A stretch of 24,536 nucleotides of DNA from positions 1 to 24,536 of the forward strand of contig LOES01000023.1 of the NCBI GenBank assembly GCA_001515955.1, read 5' to 3'. Position numbers and translations under genes: made by a program. The notes under the pieces are model-generated. The model saw only the letters and a list, made by a program, of their open reading frames with translations. It made no database searches and had not been told where the DNA came from. Below are positions 16,170 through 23,045 of the stretch, piece by piece. Source of the stretch: Clostridia bacterium BRH_c25. Lineage in GTDB: Bacteria > Bacillota_A > Clostridia > Lutisporales > Lutisporaceae. Each line of letters opens with the position of its first letter. Position 1 is the stretch's first letter.

Positions 16170-16961
16170 GTGTCTCCTTATAAATTAGTAGCTGTTGATA
16201 TGGATGGAACCCTTCTGAATGACAACTCAGAGATATCTTCCAGGAATAGAGAGAAAATACTTCAAATGGTAAAGGAAGGGATACATGTAGTTTTTGCAAC
16301 CGGCCGGACATTTAGGTCCGCAAGTCGCTATGCAAGGGAACTGGGTTTGGATATTCCCATAATTACTTATAACGGCTCTTTGATTAAAGAAGTTATTACA
16401 GAAAAAGTCATTTATTCTAAGCGAATTTTGAATAACGTTGCCAGAGAAATATTGGCTATTGGAGAAAAGCTGAAGGTTTATATCAGGGTGTATGTTGATG
16501 ATATTCTTTTTATTGAAGAGGAAACGGAAGAAATGAAGTCGTTTTTTCAGAATCATAACATAAGATATAAGGCCGTAGGAAAATTAAGCGAAAATATTGA
16601 TGATACCCCTTATATGATAATATTTCAAGATCATATGGAAAAAATCAATAAAGCTGTAGAGTGTCTCAAATGCTTGCCCGTATCCGTTACTTCATCAACC
16701 GCTAATTCTATTGAAATAATGGCTGAAGGGGTATCAAAAGCAAAGGCTTTGGAGCATTTAGCCAATATATTAGGGATAGATAGAGATGAAATTATTACTG
16801 TAGGTAACAGCCTTAACGACTATGAGATGATATCATGGGCGGGATTAGGCGTAGCTATGAAAAATTCGGATGAGCAGTTGCTGCATAAATGGAGTATTAT
16901 CTCACAATATGATAACAATGAAGATGGCGTGGCTCATATACTTGACCGGTACTGTTCATAA
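16170..16961 (+). CDS. Cof-type HAD-IIB family sugar phosphatase
   Basis: 263 residues. HAD motif I is VDMDGTLLND with nucleophile Asp10 and Asp12, motif II is FATGR, motif III is the late Lys of SKAKAL, and motif IV is GNSLNDYEM. A C2B-type cap lies between motifs II and III (about residues 85-185). Such enzymes dephosphorylate sugar phosphates or flavin/pyridoxal phosphates in the cytoplasm; from context a phospho-amino sugar overflow role is likely. The start is GTG at 16170, supported by AGAGGTGATG just upstream and by the family N-terminus. Its place between nanE and HPr ties it to the cassette. Substrate unknown. Confidence 0.9.
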   Translation: MSPYKLVAVDMDGTLLNDNSEISSRNREKILQMVKEGIHVVFATGRTFRSASRYARELGLDIPIITYNGSLIKEVITEKVIYSKRILNNVAREILAIGEKLKVYIRVYVDDILFIEEETEEMKSFFQNHNIRYKAVGKLSENIDDTPYMIIFQDHMEKINKAVECLKCLPVSVTSSTANSIEIMAEGVSKAKALEHLANILGIDRDEIITVGNSLNDYEMISWAGLGVAMKNSDEQLLHKWSIISQYDNNEDGVAHILDRYCS

Positions 16962-17044
16962 TAAAGCTCCCGGTCAGTGATAGATGCGCCGGTCAATATA
17001 TTTTATCTAAATTGTATTTTGGTTTTAAAAGGGAGGAATTGATT

Positions 17045-17308
17045 ATGCAGAAGATAGATATTGAGGTTAAAAACAAAACAGGGTTACATGCGAGACCGGC
17101 CAGTATTTTTGTGAAAGAGACGTTAAAATATAAATCAGATATAAAGGTTGTAAAAAACAATAAAGAGTATAATGCAAAAAGTATCATCAGTGTTCTTGGA
17201 ATGAGCGCTTCGATGGGAGATACGATAACTTTGCTGATATCGGGAGATGACGAGAAAAAAGCTGTTGATGCATTAAAAGAGTTGTTTGAAAGCGGGTTTG
17301 GGGAATAG
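17045..17308 (+). CDS. Phosphocarrier protein HPr
   Basis: 87 residues, the normal HPr length. The active histidine His15 is in GLHARPAS (13-20) and the regulatory serine Ser46 in KSIISVLGM (45-53), so it has both the PEP-dependent and the HPr-kinase sites. It passes phosphate from Enzyme I to the IIA at 11484. I chose the ATG at 17045 because GGGAGG lies eight bases upstream; an upstream in-frame Met at 17012 has no site. It is the last intact gene of the cassette and is only 56 bp before the clpC remnant. A cassette-borne HPr suggests a dedicated or dosage-supporting role beside the housekeeping HPr, which is not in this window. Confidence 0.94.
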   Translation: MQKIDIEVKNKTGLHARPASIFVKETLKYKSDIKVVKNNKEYNAKSIISVLGMSASMGDTITLLISGDDEKKAVDALKELFESGFGE

Positions 17309-17364
17309 CGTATCCTCCGGCGCAACGGTTTTGTCGAAAATCACGGTTATACCTGTCAGGCAGG

Positions 17365-17576
17365 ACATGGGGAACCATACAGTATCGAAGCTTATTGGCT
17401 CTCCTCCAGGTTATGTGGGCTATGACCAGGCATATGGGGCAAGACCGCTCTGTCGGGCTATACAAAAGATGGTGGAGGATCAGCTCTCTGAGGAAATGCT
17501 TAAAGGCGATATAAAGCAGGGCTCCGACATCTTGATTGATGCAGAAACTGATAAACTGGTTTTTGGGAATAAATAG
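17365..17576 (+). pseudogene. clpC 3' remnant with a 486-bp internal deletion
   Basis: A nearly identical second copy of the end of clpC. Block A (17365-17425) encodes [16 protein letters not shown] of the second AAA+ module. It is joined directly to block B (17417 onward), [17 protein letters not shown] to the normal C-terminus. The 486 bp missing relative to the parent (between the two GGGCTATGA copies at 6120 and 6606) is a multiple of three, so the frame is kept. No ribosome site or credible start exists; the only in-frame start is a TTG inside the HPr gene. It has no Walker motifs and cannot be a working Clp ATPase. It marks the right edge of the inserted cassette. Confidence 0.93.
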
Positions 17577-17583
17577 AATAGGT

Positions 17584-17626
17584 AATTCCTCTACAAGTAT
17601 GATACTTGTAGAGGAATTATTTTTTT
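17584..17626 (+). terminator. Duplicate of the clpC terminator
   Basis: A perfect 16-bp stem (17584-17599 with 17603-17618), loop TGA, then A and seven T residues. It is the copy of the terminator at 6773-6815 and is better paired than the original. In its present position it ends transcription of the cassette after HPr. Confidence 0.93.
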
Positions 17627-17672
17627 GTAGTTTTCGCTTTTAGATCAAAAATGTTTTGGTATAATAATCTTA

Positions 17673-17734
17673 CCTAATCTGCATATAACATTTGTTTTCT
17701 GCATAAAACAATGGTATAATTTATGCAGATTAGG
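17673..17734 (+). repeat. Inverted repeat upstream of fic (operator candidate)
   Basis: CCTAATCTGCATA (17673-17685) and TATGCAGATTAGG (17722-17734) are perfect 13-bp inverted repeats 36 bp apart. A third half-site TTTCTGCATA lies between them (17696-17705). They bracket the fic promoter: the right arm begins one base after the -10 box. The same core, TAATCTGCATA/TATGCAGATTA, recurs downstream of fic at 18834-18870. Confidence 0.85.
17692..17720 (+). promoter_or_regulatory. fic promoter
   Basis: TTGTTT at 17692-17697 and TATAAT at 17715-17720 with a 17-bp spacer, enclosed by the inverted repeat 17673-17734. A second TATAAT at 17660-17665 lies just upstream. Confidence 0.65.
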
Positions 17735-17757
17735 AATATATGAGGTAGGAGGCTGCC

Positions 17758-18810
17758 ATGAGAGAATTTATTTATCGTGCAGATTCAGAGCTATTTGCGC
17801 CAGATATTGTAAATCTTCTTTCTTCCATTCATGAATATAAAGGGAAACAAGAGTTATTTATTGAGGCACAGCCAGATATTCTGAAAGCTATGCTTGATGT
17901 TGCTATAATTCAAAGCACAGGGGCTTCGAACCGAATTGAAGGAATATATACCTCTGAAGCTCGCTTAAGTGAATTAGTTATCGGAAAAGCTGAACCAAAG
18001 AATCGAGATGAGCAAGAAATTGCAGGATACCGTGAAGTACTAAGTACCATACATGAAAACTATGATTATATAGTGCCCCGTCCCAATATTATTTTGCAAT
18101 TGCATCGTGACTTATATGCTTACAATCCTTCTTCTATAAGTGGCCGTTGGAAGAATACAGATAACATTATTGAAGAAGTAAATAGTGAAGGACATCACAA
18201 AGTTCGTTTTCAGCCTTTACCAGCTTATGCAACTGCTGATGCTATGGAAGTCCTTTGTACAGAATTTTTGCATGCTCTTGACCGTGGAGAGATCGATCCA
18301 TTGATCTTGATCGCAAAATTCATTTTGGATTTTCTTTGCATTCATCCTTTCAATGACGGTAATGGGCGAATGAGCAGGCTCTTGACATTGCTGCTCCTGT
18401 ATCGGCAGGGTTATATTGTTGGCAAATACATAAGTATCGAGATGATTATTGAGAAGTCCAAGGAAACCTATTACGAAGTATTGCAGCAAAGTTCAGAAGG
18501 GTGGCATGAAGATAAAAACAAATATGCACCCTTTGTCAAATATTATCTTGGAATTATTCTTAATGCATATAAAGAATTTGCCAGTCGTGTAGAATATCTT
18601 CTAAGCAAAGGTTTTACCAAGTCAGACCGAATCCGTCATGTTTTTACAAATAGAATAGGAAAAATCACAAAAGCAGAAATCGCAACCTTATGCCCGGATA
18701 TTAGCATTACAACAATTGAAAAGACCCTTGGGGATTTGTTAAAAGAAGAATATATTATTAAAGTCGGAGGCGGACGTAGTACGGCCTATATCCGTAATCA
18801 TGAATCATAA
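17758..18810 (+). CDS. Fic-domain protein with C-terminal winged helix (putative AMP transferase and regulator)
   Basis: 350 residues. The Fic core carries the full active motif HPFNDGNGRMSR at 196-207, with catalytic His196. The N-terminal helix holds the class II inhibitory motif SNRIEG (S57 to G62, with the blocking Glu61), so activity should be autoinhibited. The last 90 residues look like a winged helix (KITKAEIATLCPDISITTIEKTL), suggesting DNA binding. Fic enzymes transfer AMP to target hydroxyls; the target here is unknown. RBS AGGAGG at 17747-17752. The gene stands alone with its own promoter, between two matching palindromes, a layout that suggests self-repression through its winged helix. 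No toxin or antitoxin partner gene is adjacent. Confidence 0.92.
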   Translation: MREFIYRADSELFAPDIVNLLSSIHEYKGKQELFIEAQPDILKAMLDVAIIQSTGASNRIEGIYTSEARLSELVIGKAEPKNRDEQEIAGYREVLSTIHENYDYIVPRPNIILQLHRDLYAYNPSSISGRWKNTDNIIEEVNSEGHHKVRFQPLPAYATADAMEVLCTEFLHALDRGEIDPLILIAKFILDFLCIHPFNDGNGRMSRLLTLLLLYRQGYIVGKYISIEMIIEKSKETYYEVLQQSSEGWHEDKNKYAPFVKYYLGIILNAYKEFASRVEYLLSKGFTKSDRIRHVFTNRIGKITKAEIATLCPDISITTIEKTLGDLLKEEYIIKVGGGRSTAYIRNHES

Positions 18811-18832
18811 ATTTAAATTGCCTGTTTAATTT

Positions 18833-18871
18833 ATAATCTGCATATTTGCATTGAAATTTTATGCAGATTAT
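18833..18871 (+). repeat. Inverted repeat downstream of fic, abutting the radA promoter
   Basis: ATAATCTGCATA (18833-18844) and TATGCAGATTAT (18860-18871) pair perfectly over 12 bp around 15 bases. The core is the same as in the repeat before fic. The right arm touches the -35 box of the radA promoter (18871-18876). It may act as fic terminator, as an operator for the Fic protein, or as one end of a fic-carrying unit. Confidence 0.85.
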
Positions 18872-18898
18872 TTACTTGATGTGCAAATATAGTATAAT
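18871..18898 (+). promoter_or_regulatory. Candidate radA-disA promoter
   Basis: TTTACT at 18871-18876 and a perfect TATAAT at 18893-18898 with a 16-bp spacer. The -35 box is a poor match, but this is the best promoter in the 229-base gap between fic and radA, and it leaves a leader of about 135 bases in which I see no known RNA motif. Confidence 0.5.
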
Positions 18899-19039
18899 AG
18901 AAATATGTTTTATTGAAAAAAAGTACGAATAGTTGGGAATGATTGTATATAAGGTTTACGAAATATGTGAAAGCTCCGATATGTTATATGAGAGCGAACA
19001 CATCAGGTGATATTGCTACTTTTGGTATGAGGTGTTGAA

Positions 19040-20398
19040 ATGGCGAAGGTAAGAACGAAATTTGTATGTAACGAATGTGGGAGTGAATCCCCAAAGTGGA
19101 TGGGCAAATGTCCTGAGTGCGGGCAGTGGAATACACTTGTTGAAGAGGTTGAGCAGAAGGAATCCCAAGCGCAGCAGAGGCTTGTGGGAGTGTTGTCAAA
19201 GCCGGAATCACTATCGGATATATCGGATAATATAGAAGAAAGGCTGAGTACCGGCAACACTGAACTGGACAGGGTAATGGGCGGCGGTATTGTCAAGGGT
19301 TCTCTTGTACTTGTTGGCGGTGACCCTGGCATAGGTAAGTCAACCCTGCTGCTTCAAATATCAAACAATATCGGGATCAAGGGTCTAAAAGTATTATATA
19401 TATCAGGTGAGGAATCAGCTGCTCAGATCAAGCTGAGGGCTTCCAGAATGGACGTAGTATCCGGAAATATATTTCTTGTATCTGAGAACAGCACCTGGAA
19501 TGTTGATGCATATGCAAGGGAAATGAAGCCTGATATTCTGATTGTGGATTCAATACAGACCATGTACAATCCTGATATTTCATCAGCCCCCGGCAGCGTA
19601 AGCCAGGTCAGGGAAGCTACCCTGGGGCTGATGAAAATTGCAAAGCAGGACGGCATAGCAACATTCTTGGTAGGGCATGTTACAAAGCAAGGAGCAATAG
19701 CAGGCCCCAGGGTGTTGGAGCATATGGTGGATACAGTTCTTTACTTTGAAGGCGAGACCCACATGTCTTACAGGGTGCTCAGAGCTGTCAAGAATAGGTT
19801 CGGCTCCACCAATGAAATAGGTATTTTTGAAATGGGAGACAAAGGACTTACAGAGGTGGTCAATCCTTCGGAGATGCTTTTATCAGGAAGAATGAAAGGG
19901 GCATCAGGCTCTTGCGTTATTTCCGCTATGGAAGGGACAAGGGCGATGCTTGTAGAGGTACAGGCGCTTCTAAGCCACACGAGTTTTGGGGTTCCAAGGA
20001 GAAATGCAACCGGGGTTGATTACAACAGAGTAATGCTTCTGATGGCTGTACTTGAAAAAAGAGTAGGTATGCAGCTCGGCAGCAGTGACTCATATGTGAA
20101 TGTAGTAGGCGGTATCAAGCTTAATGAGCCTGCAGCAGATATGGGAATAATAGCCGCAATAGCTTCCAGCTTCAAGGACAAGGAAATTGATGAAGGTACC
20201 GTTATTATAGGCGAAGTAGGGTTAGCCGGAGAGGTAAGAGCGGTGAACTTTATGGAGAAAAGAGTGAATGAAGCGGCAAAGCTTGGTTTTAAGAGATGCG
20301 TAGTACCCAGAAATAATCTTAATAAGCTTAAAGATAAATCGGGCATAGAGGTCATTGGAGTATCAAATGTTAATGAAATGCTTGATATAATTATTTAA
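19040..20398 (+). CDS. radA: DNA repair protein RadA (Sms)
   Basis: 452 residues, standard RadA. A four-cysteine zinc finger (C10, C13, C24, C27) is followed by the RecA-like ATPase core with Walker A GGDPGIGKST (93-102) and the RadA-specific KNRFG motif. The C-terminal third is the Lon-protease-like domain (VVGGIKLNEPAADMGI). It is a branch-migrating helicase-like factor in recombination and repair. It is normally the gene right after clpC; here 12.3 kb separate them. A GAGGTG ribosome site precedes the ATG. disA follows after 75 bp, so they are probably one operon. Confidence 0.97.
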   Translation: MAKVRTKFVCNECGSESPKWMGKCPECGQWNTLVEEVEQKESQAQQRLVGVLSKPESLSDISDNIEERLSTGNTELDRVMGGGIVKGSLVLVGGDPGIGKSTLLLQISNNIGIKGLKVLYISGEESAAQIKLRASRMDVVSGNIFLVSENSTWNVDAYAREMKPDILIVDSIQTMYNPDISSAPGSVSQVREATLGLMKIAKQDGIATFLVGHVTKQGAIAGPRVLEHMVDTVLYFEGETHMSYRVLRAVKNRFGSTNEIGIFEMGDKGLTEVVNPSEMLLSGRMKGASGSCVISAMEGTRAMLVEVQALLSHTSFGVPRRNATGVDYNRVMLLMAVLEKRVGMQLGSSDSYVNVVGGIKLNEPAADMGIIAAIASSFKDKEIDEGTVIIGEVGLAGEVRAVNFMEKRVNEAAKLGFKRCVVPRNNLNKLKDKSGIEVIGVSNVNEMLDIII

Positions 20399-20400
20399 AT

Positions 20401-20454
20401 CAAGGAAATTTTTTGCGAAATCTGAATGGAGAATGCAGGGAATATTTCGCAAAA
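20401..20454 (-). repeat. Half copy (hairpin 1) of the two-hairpin dispersed repeat
   Basis: Read on the minus strand, it matches hairpin 1 of the element at 24432-24536. The arms TTTTGCGAAAT (20411-20421) and ATTTCGCAAAA (20444-20454) pair perfectly over 11 bp, and the flank CCTTG is shared. Hairpin 2 is missing; radA coding sequence takes its place. It lies in the radA-disA spacer, ending seven bases before the disA ribosome site. Confidence 0.8.
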
Positions 20455-20473
20455 CCCATAGGAGGATAAGAAG

Positions 20474-21553
20474 ATGAGGGACGAAGTGAGCAGAGATGAC
20501 AGCCTGCAGGGCTGTCTCAGACTGATTGCTCCAGGCACCTCCTTGAGAGAGGGCTTGGAAAGTGTTCTGAAGGCAAAAACAGGAGGACTTATAGTAATAG
20601 GTGACAGCAAAGAGGTTATGTCCCTTGTGGATGGAGGTTTTCATATCAATTCGGACTTTTCACCGGCATATTTATACGAGCTGGCAAAAATGGATGGAGC
20701 AATCATACTTAGCCGGGATTCAAAGAAAATATTATATGCCAACACGCAGCTGATACCGGACCCCTCGATACCATCCTCCGAAACCGGCATCAGGCACAGG
20801 ACTGCAGAAAGGGTTGCAAGACAGACCGGTGAGCTTGTAATTTCAATTTCCCAGAGAAGAAATATTATAACTATATACAAGGGATATTTGAAATATGTTC
20901 TTAAGGATCTTAGTATCATACTGTCCAAAGCAAATCAGGCACTGCAGACCTTGACCAAGTATAAGTCGGTATTGGACAGGACACTGGTAAACCTTGGATC
21001 TCTTGAGTTTGATGATATTGCTACAGTGCTGGATGTGTCACTGGCTGTGCAGAAAATTGAAATTGTGACCAGAATAGTAACAGAGGTAGAGCGGTATATA
21101 CATGAGCTGGGAATCGAGGGAAAGCTTGTGAGTATGCAGCTGGATGAGCTGGTAGCAGGCCTGAAGGAAGAAGAGATACTGCTTGTCAGGGATTATCTGC
21201 CGAAAGAGGAAGAGAAGAGCTATAAGGAAGTAATAAGGACTTTGAGGAATCAGTCTTCAGAGGATCTTCTGGAGCTGCCCTTTGTAGCTAAAATACTTGG
21301 TCTGGGAAATAATATCAATACCCTGGATCTGCCAATATCAACCAGAGGCTATAGGATCCTGAGCAAAATCCCAAGGCTTCCGATGAACATAATTGAAAAC
21401 CTTGTAGAGGATTTTGAAAGACTGCAGAGGATTCTAGGTGCTTCCATAGAAGAATTGGATGATGTAGAGGGCATAGGAGAGGTCAGGGCACGGATAATAA
21501 AGGAGAGTCTCAAGCGGGTATACGAACAAATACAGACTGAAAGGCACATATAA
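20474..21553 (+). CDS. disA: DNA integrity scanning diadenylate cyclase DisA
   Basis: 359 residues in the usual three parts. The N-terminal DAC domain (about 1-145) has the DGA motif at 74-76 and RHRT at 107-110 that form the active site. A helical spine domain (about 150-290) follows, and the C-terminal helix-hairpin-helix DNA-binding domain (about 300-355) contains DDVEGIGEVRARIIKESL. It makes cyclic di-AMP and reports on DNA lesions, and is inhibited by branched DNA and RadA in Bacillus. RBS AGGAGG lies ten bases before the ATG. It is coupled to radA; a bidirectional terminator follows. Confidence 0.97.
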   Translation: MRDEVSRDDSLQGCLRLIAPGTSLREGLESVLKAKTGGLIVIGDSKEVMSLVDGGFHINSDFSPAYLYELAKMDGAIILSRDSKKILYANTQLIPDPSIPSSETGIRHRTAERVARQTGELVISISQRRNIITIYKGYLKYVLKDLSIILSKANQALQTLTKYKSVLDRTLVNLGSLEFDDIATVLDVSLAVQKIEIVTRIVTEVERYIHELGIEGKLVSMQLDELVAGLKEEEILLVRDYLPKEEEKSYKEVIRTLRNQSSEDLLELPFVAKILGLGNNINTLDLPISTRGYRILSKIPRLPMNIIENLVEDFERLQRILGASIEELDDVEGIGEVRARIIKESLKRVYEQIQTERHI

Positions 21554-21566
21554 AAGTGAGTGAATA

Positions 21567-21607
21567 AAAACCCTGTATAATATCATTACGACATTATGCA
21601 GGGTTTT
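21567..21607. terminator. Bidirectional terminator between disA and the minus-strand gene
   Basis: AAAACCCTGTATAAT (21567-21581) and ATTATGCAGGGTTTT (21593-21607) form a 15-bp stem with one wobble pair. Because the arms end in A and T runs on both sides, it can stop transcription from both directions. Confidence 0.9.
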
Positions 21608-21614
21608 ATCTCGT

Positions 21615-22010
21615 TTAGAACATATTGTAAATACCAAGGGTATGCATTTTTTCGTATTCCTTTAAAAGCACATCGTACATGCTGACATCCAGTACATTAC
21701 ATAAGGCAGCGACATAAAAAAGATTGTTTCCAAGTTCTTTTTCAATGACTTCCCTGCAGTTGGAGCACAGTCCTCCGCTCAGATGAGTATCCATATAGTT
21801 TTTCAGATCCTTCAAGGTTACTTCATCATCGTAACTCTGTTTTTTTGAGTTGATTTCAATACACCCACAGGAGGTTACCGCCTTTACTACAGCTCTATTT
21901 ACCCTTGATTGAGACTCCTGATACTTTGTAAGTATATCAAGGATGCTTTTATGGCGTACTAATAGCTCTCCGACGCTGTCCTGGAAGTGATCGTAAAGCA
22001 AATCTTTCAT
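21615..22010 (-). CDS. Conserved-looking clostridial protein of unknown function, possibly MazG-like
   Basis: 131 residues. An N-terminal helical part (DHFQDSVGELLVRHKSILDILTKYQES) is followed by a region with CGC (near 49-51) and CSNC (near 82-85), four cysteines that could bind a metal. The C-terminal part is predicted helical (GNNLFYVAALCNVLDVSMYDVLLKEYEKMHTLG) and is reminiscent of small MazG-like or DUF1573-associated clostridial proteins; this link is from memory and weak. It is soluble, with no signal. RBS AGGAG precedes the ATG on the minus strand. It is convergent with disA and shares its terminator. Real gene: confident. Function: unknown. Confidence 0.8.
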   Translation of the reverse strand: MKDLLYDHFQDSVGELLVRHKSILDILTKYQESQSRVNRAVVKAVTSCGCIEINSKKQSYDDEVTLKDLKNYMDTHLSGGLCSNCREVIEKELGNNLFYVAALCNVLDVSMYDVLLKEYEKMHTLGIYNMF

Positions 22011-22068
22011 GAGGTATCACTCCTATATAAAAGTAAACATAAAATGTAGTAAGTTATTTATCTAAATA

Positions 22069-22173
22069 TTTCGCGAAAAACGTTTTTCATCTTCATTCAA
22101 ATTTCGCGTAAATATTTCCTTGGTTGTTACTGAATTCGCATTATACTCAATAGGAATACTTTGTGAGTTCAGT
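22069..22173 (+). repeat. Two-hairpin dispersed repeat, copy R1
   Basis: Hairpin 1 has arms TTTCGCGAAA (22069-22078) and TTTCGCGTAA (22101-22110). Hairpin 2 has ACTGAA (22129-22134) and TTCAGT (22168-22173). The linker CCTTGGTTGTTA is shared with the copy at 24319-24425. Hairpin 2 differs from the other copies by a compensatory change (C-G instead of T-A). Confidence 0.85.
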
Positions 22174-22263
22174 ATAAATTGATGCTGTTTGCCAACTGTT
22201 TCAACATTGCTCTATACTTATTATAAATATAAGGAATTCCAATGTCAATTTATAATTGCAATG

Positions 22264-22292
22264 TGGACATTCTATTATATGTAGAAAATAAT
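22264..22292 (+). promoter_or_regulatory. Candidate carD promoter
   Basis: TGGACA at 22264-22269 and AATAAT at 22287-22292, each one mismatch from consensus, with a 17-bp spacer. The -35 box overlaps the GACATT arm of an inverted repeat. Tentative. Confidence 0.4.
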
Positions 22293-22319
22293 GGAAATTG
22301 AGATATATTATGTATTATT

Positions 22320-22383
22320 GAACTCATTCAGCCATAGCTGGACATCGAAAATTCATATGGGATTCTACCAAGCTGGGATTTAA
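22320..22383 (+). repeat. Dispersed repeat, copy 2 (match to 6829-6895)
   Basis: About 50 of 66 bases agree with the minus strand of 6829-6895, including GAACTC, TTCAGCCA, AGCTG, ACATCG and GGGATTCTACC. Here the reading frame is broken by a stop, so the conservation is not from a working protein. It lies between the candidate carD promoter and the carD start codon. Confidence 0.55.
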
Positions 22384-22407
22384 ATAAAACTGATTGGAGG
22401 TAAATTA

Positions 22408-22884
22408 ATGTTTAGTATAGGTGACAAGATAGTATATCCCCGCCATGGAGCAGGGGTTATAGAAGGGATAGAGGAGAAAGCGGTACTGGGGGAAAAATGT
22501 AAGTATTATGTAATAAGGATTGCTTTAGGAGATATGAGAGTCATGGTTCCAATAGATAAAATGGAAATTCATGGTATAAGGGATATAACATCAAAGGACA
22601 AGATTGACGATATATATAATATACTGTCCGGTGGAACAAGCTGTATGTGTAAGAATTGGAGCAAACGGTACAGGGATAATGAGACAAGAATAAGAAAGGG
22701 AGATATATACGAGATATCAGAGCTTGTAAAGAATCTTACAGCTGCCGACCGTGAAAAAAAGCTTTCTACAGGTGAAAAGAGGATGCTTGAAAGTGCCGGA
22801 CAACTGCTGATAAGCGAATTAATGCTTATTTTGGACGAACCATATGATAGAGTGGAAGAGATGGTGCAAAGCATGATAAAATAG
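22408..22884 (+). CDS. CarD/CdnL-family transcriptional regulator
   Basis: 158 residues. The N-terminal Tudor-like RNA polymerase interaction domain (about 1-65, starting FSIGDKIVYPRHGAGVIEGI) matches the CarD_CdnL_TRCF family. The C-terminal helical domain (about 70-158) contains the tryptophan region CKNWSKRYRDN that contacts promoter DNA in CarD. Such proteins bind the polymerase beta subunit and stabilise open complexes at housekeeping promoters. RBS GGAGG is seven bases before the ATG. It lies between disA and the PIN/TRAM gene, a usual place in Clostridia. The long repeat-filled leader is unusual. Confidence 0.93.
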   Translation: MFSIGDKIVYPRHGAGVIEGIEEKAVLGEKCKYYVIRIALGDMRVMVPIDKMEIHGIRDITSKDKIDDIYNILSGGTSCMCKNWSKRYRDNETRIRKGDIYEISELVKNLTAADREKKLSTGEKRMLESAGQLLISELMLILDEPYDRVEEMVQSMIK

Positions 22885-23045
22885 TAGTATAAAATGGGAT
22901 GTCATCAATATTTTTATATATTTGGTGCAAATTAAGTGGTAGTTGTTATTTTTTAATGGTAATATATCTGATATAATATAATTGGTTTACAATTGCTTAA
23001 AAAGTATCAAAATGGATATACTTATAAAAGGAGGTGAACTTATTT

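Larger units (their letters stand above)
22011..22407. other. Divergent intergenic region before carD, rich in repeats
   Basis: 397 bases without a gene. It contains a full two-hairpin repeat (22069-22173), an AT-rich inverted repeat AATGTC...GACATT with an inner CAATTTATAATTG (about 22241-22271), a candidate carD promoter (22264-22292) and a second dispersed repeat (22320-22383) in the presumed carD leader. Confidence 0.6.

Noticed and set aside
6825..17364. Integrase, transposase or phage genes that would explain the cassette insertion
   Set aside because: All frames of useful length in the cassette are assigned to sugar metabolism, regulation or transport; no recombinase motif was seen.
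17286..17576. A 96-codon frame that would fuse a TTG start in the HPr gene to the clpC remnant
   Set aside because: No ribosome site, start inside another gene, and the homologous part is a deleted fragment without ATPase motifs; treated as a pseudogene.
23034..23045. GTG start for the PIN/TRAM protein
   Set aside because: The GTG is part of the AGGAGGTG ribosome site itself; ATG 23046 fits better.
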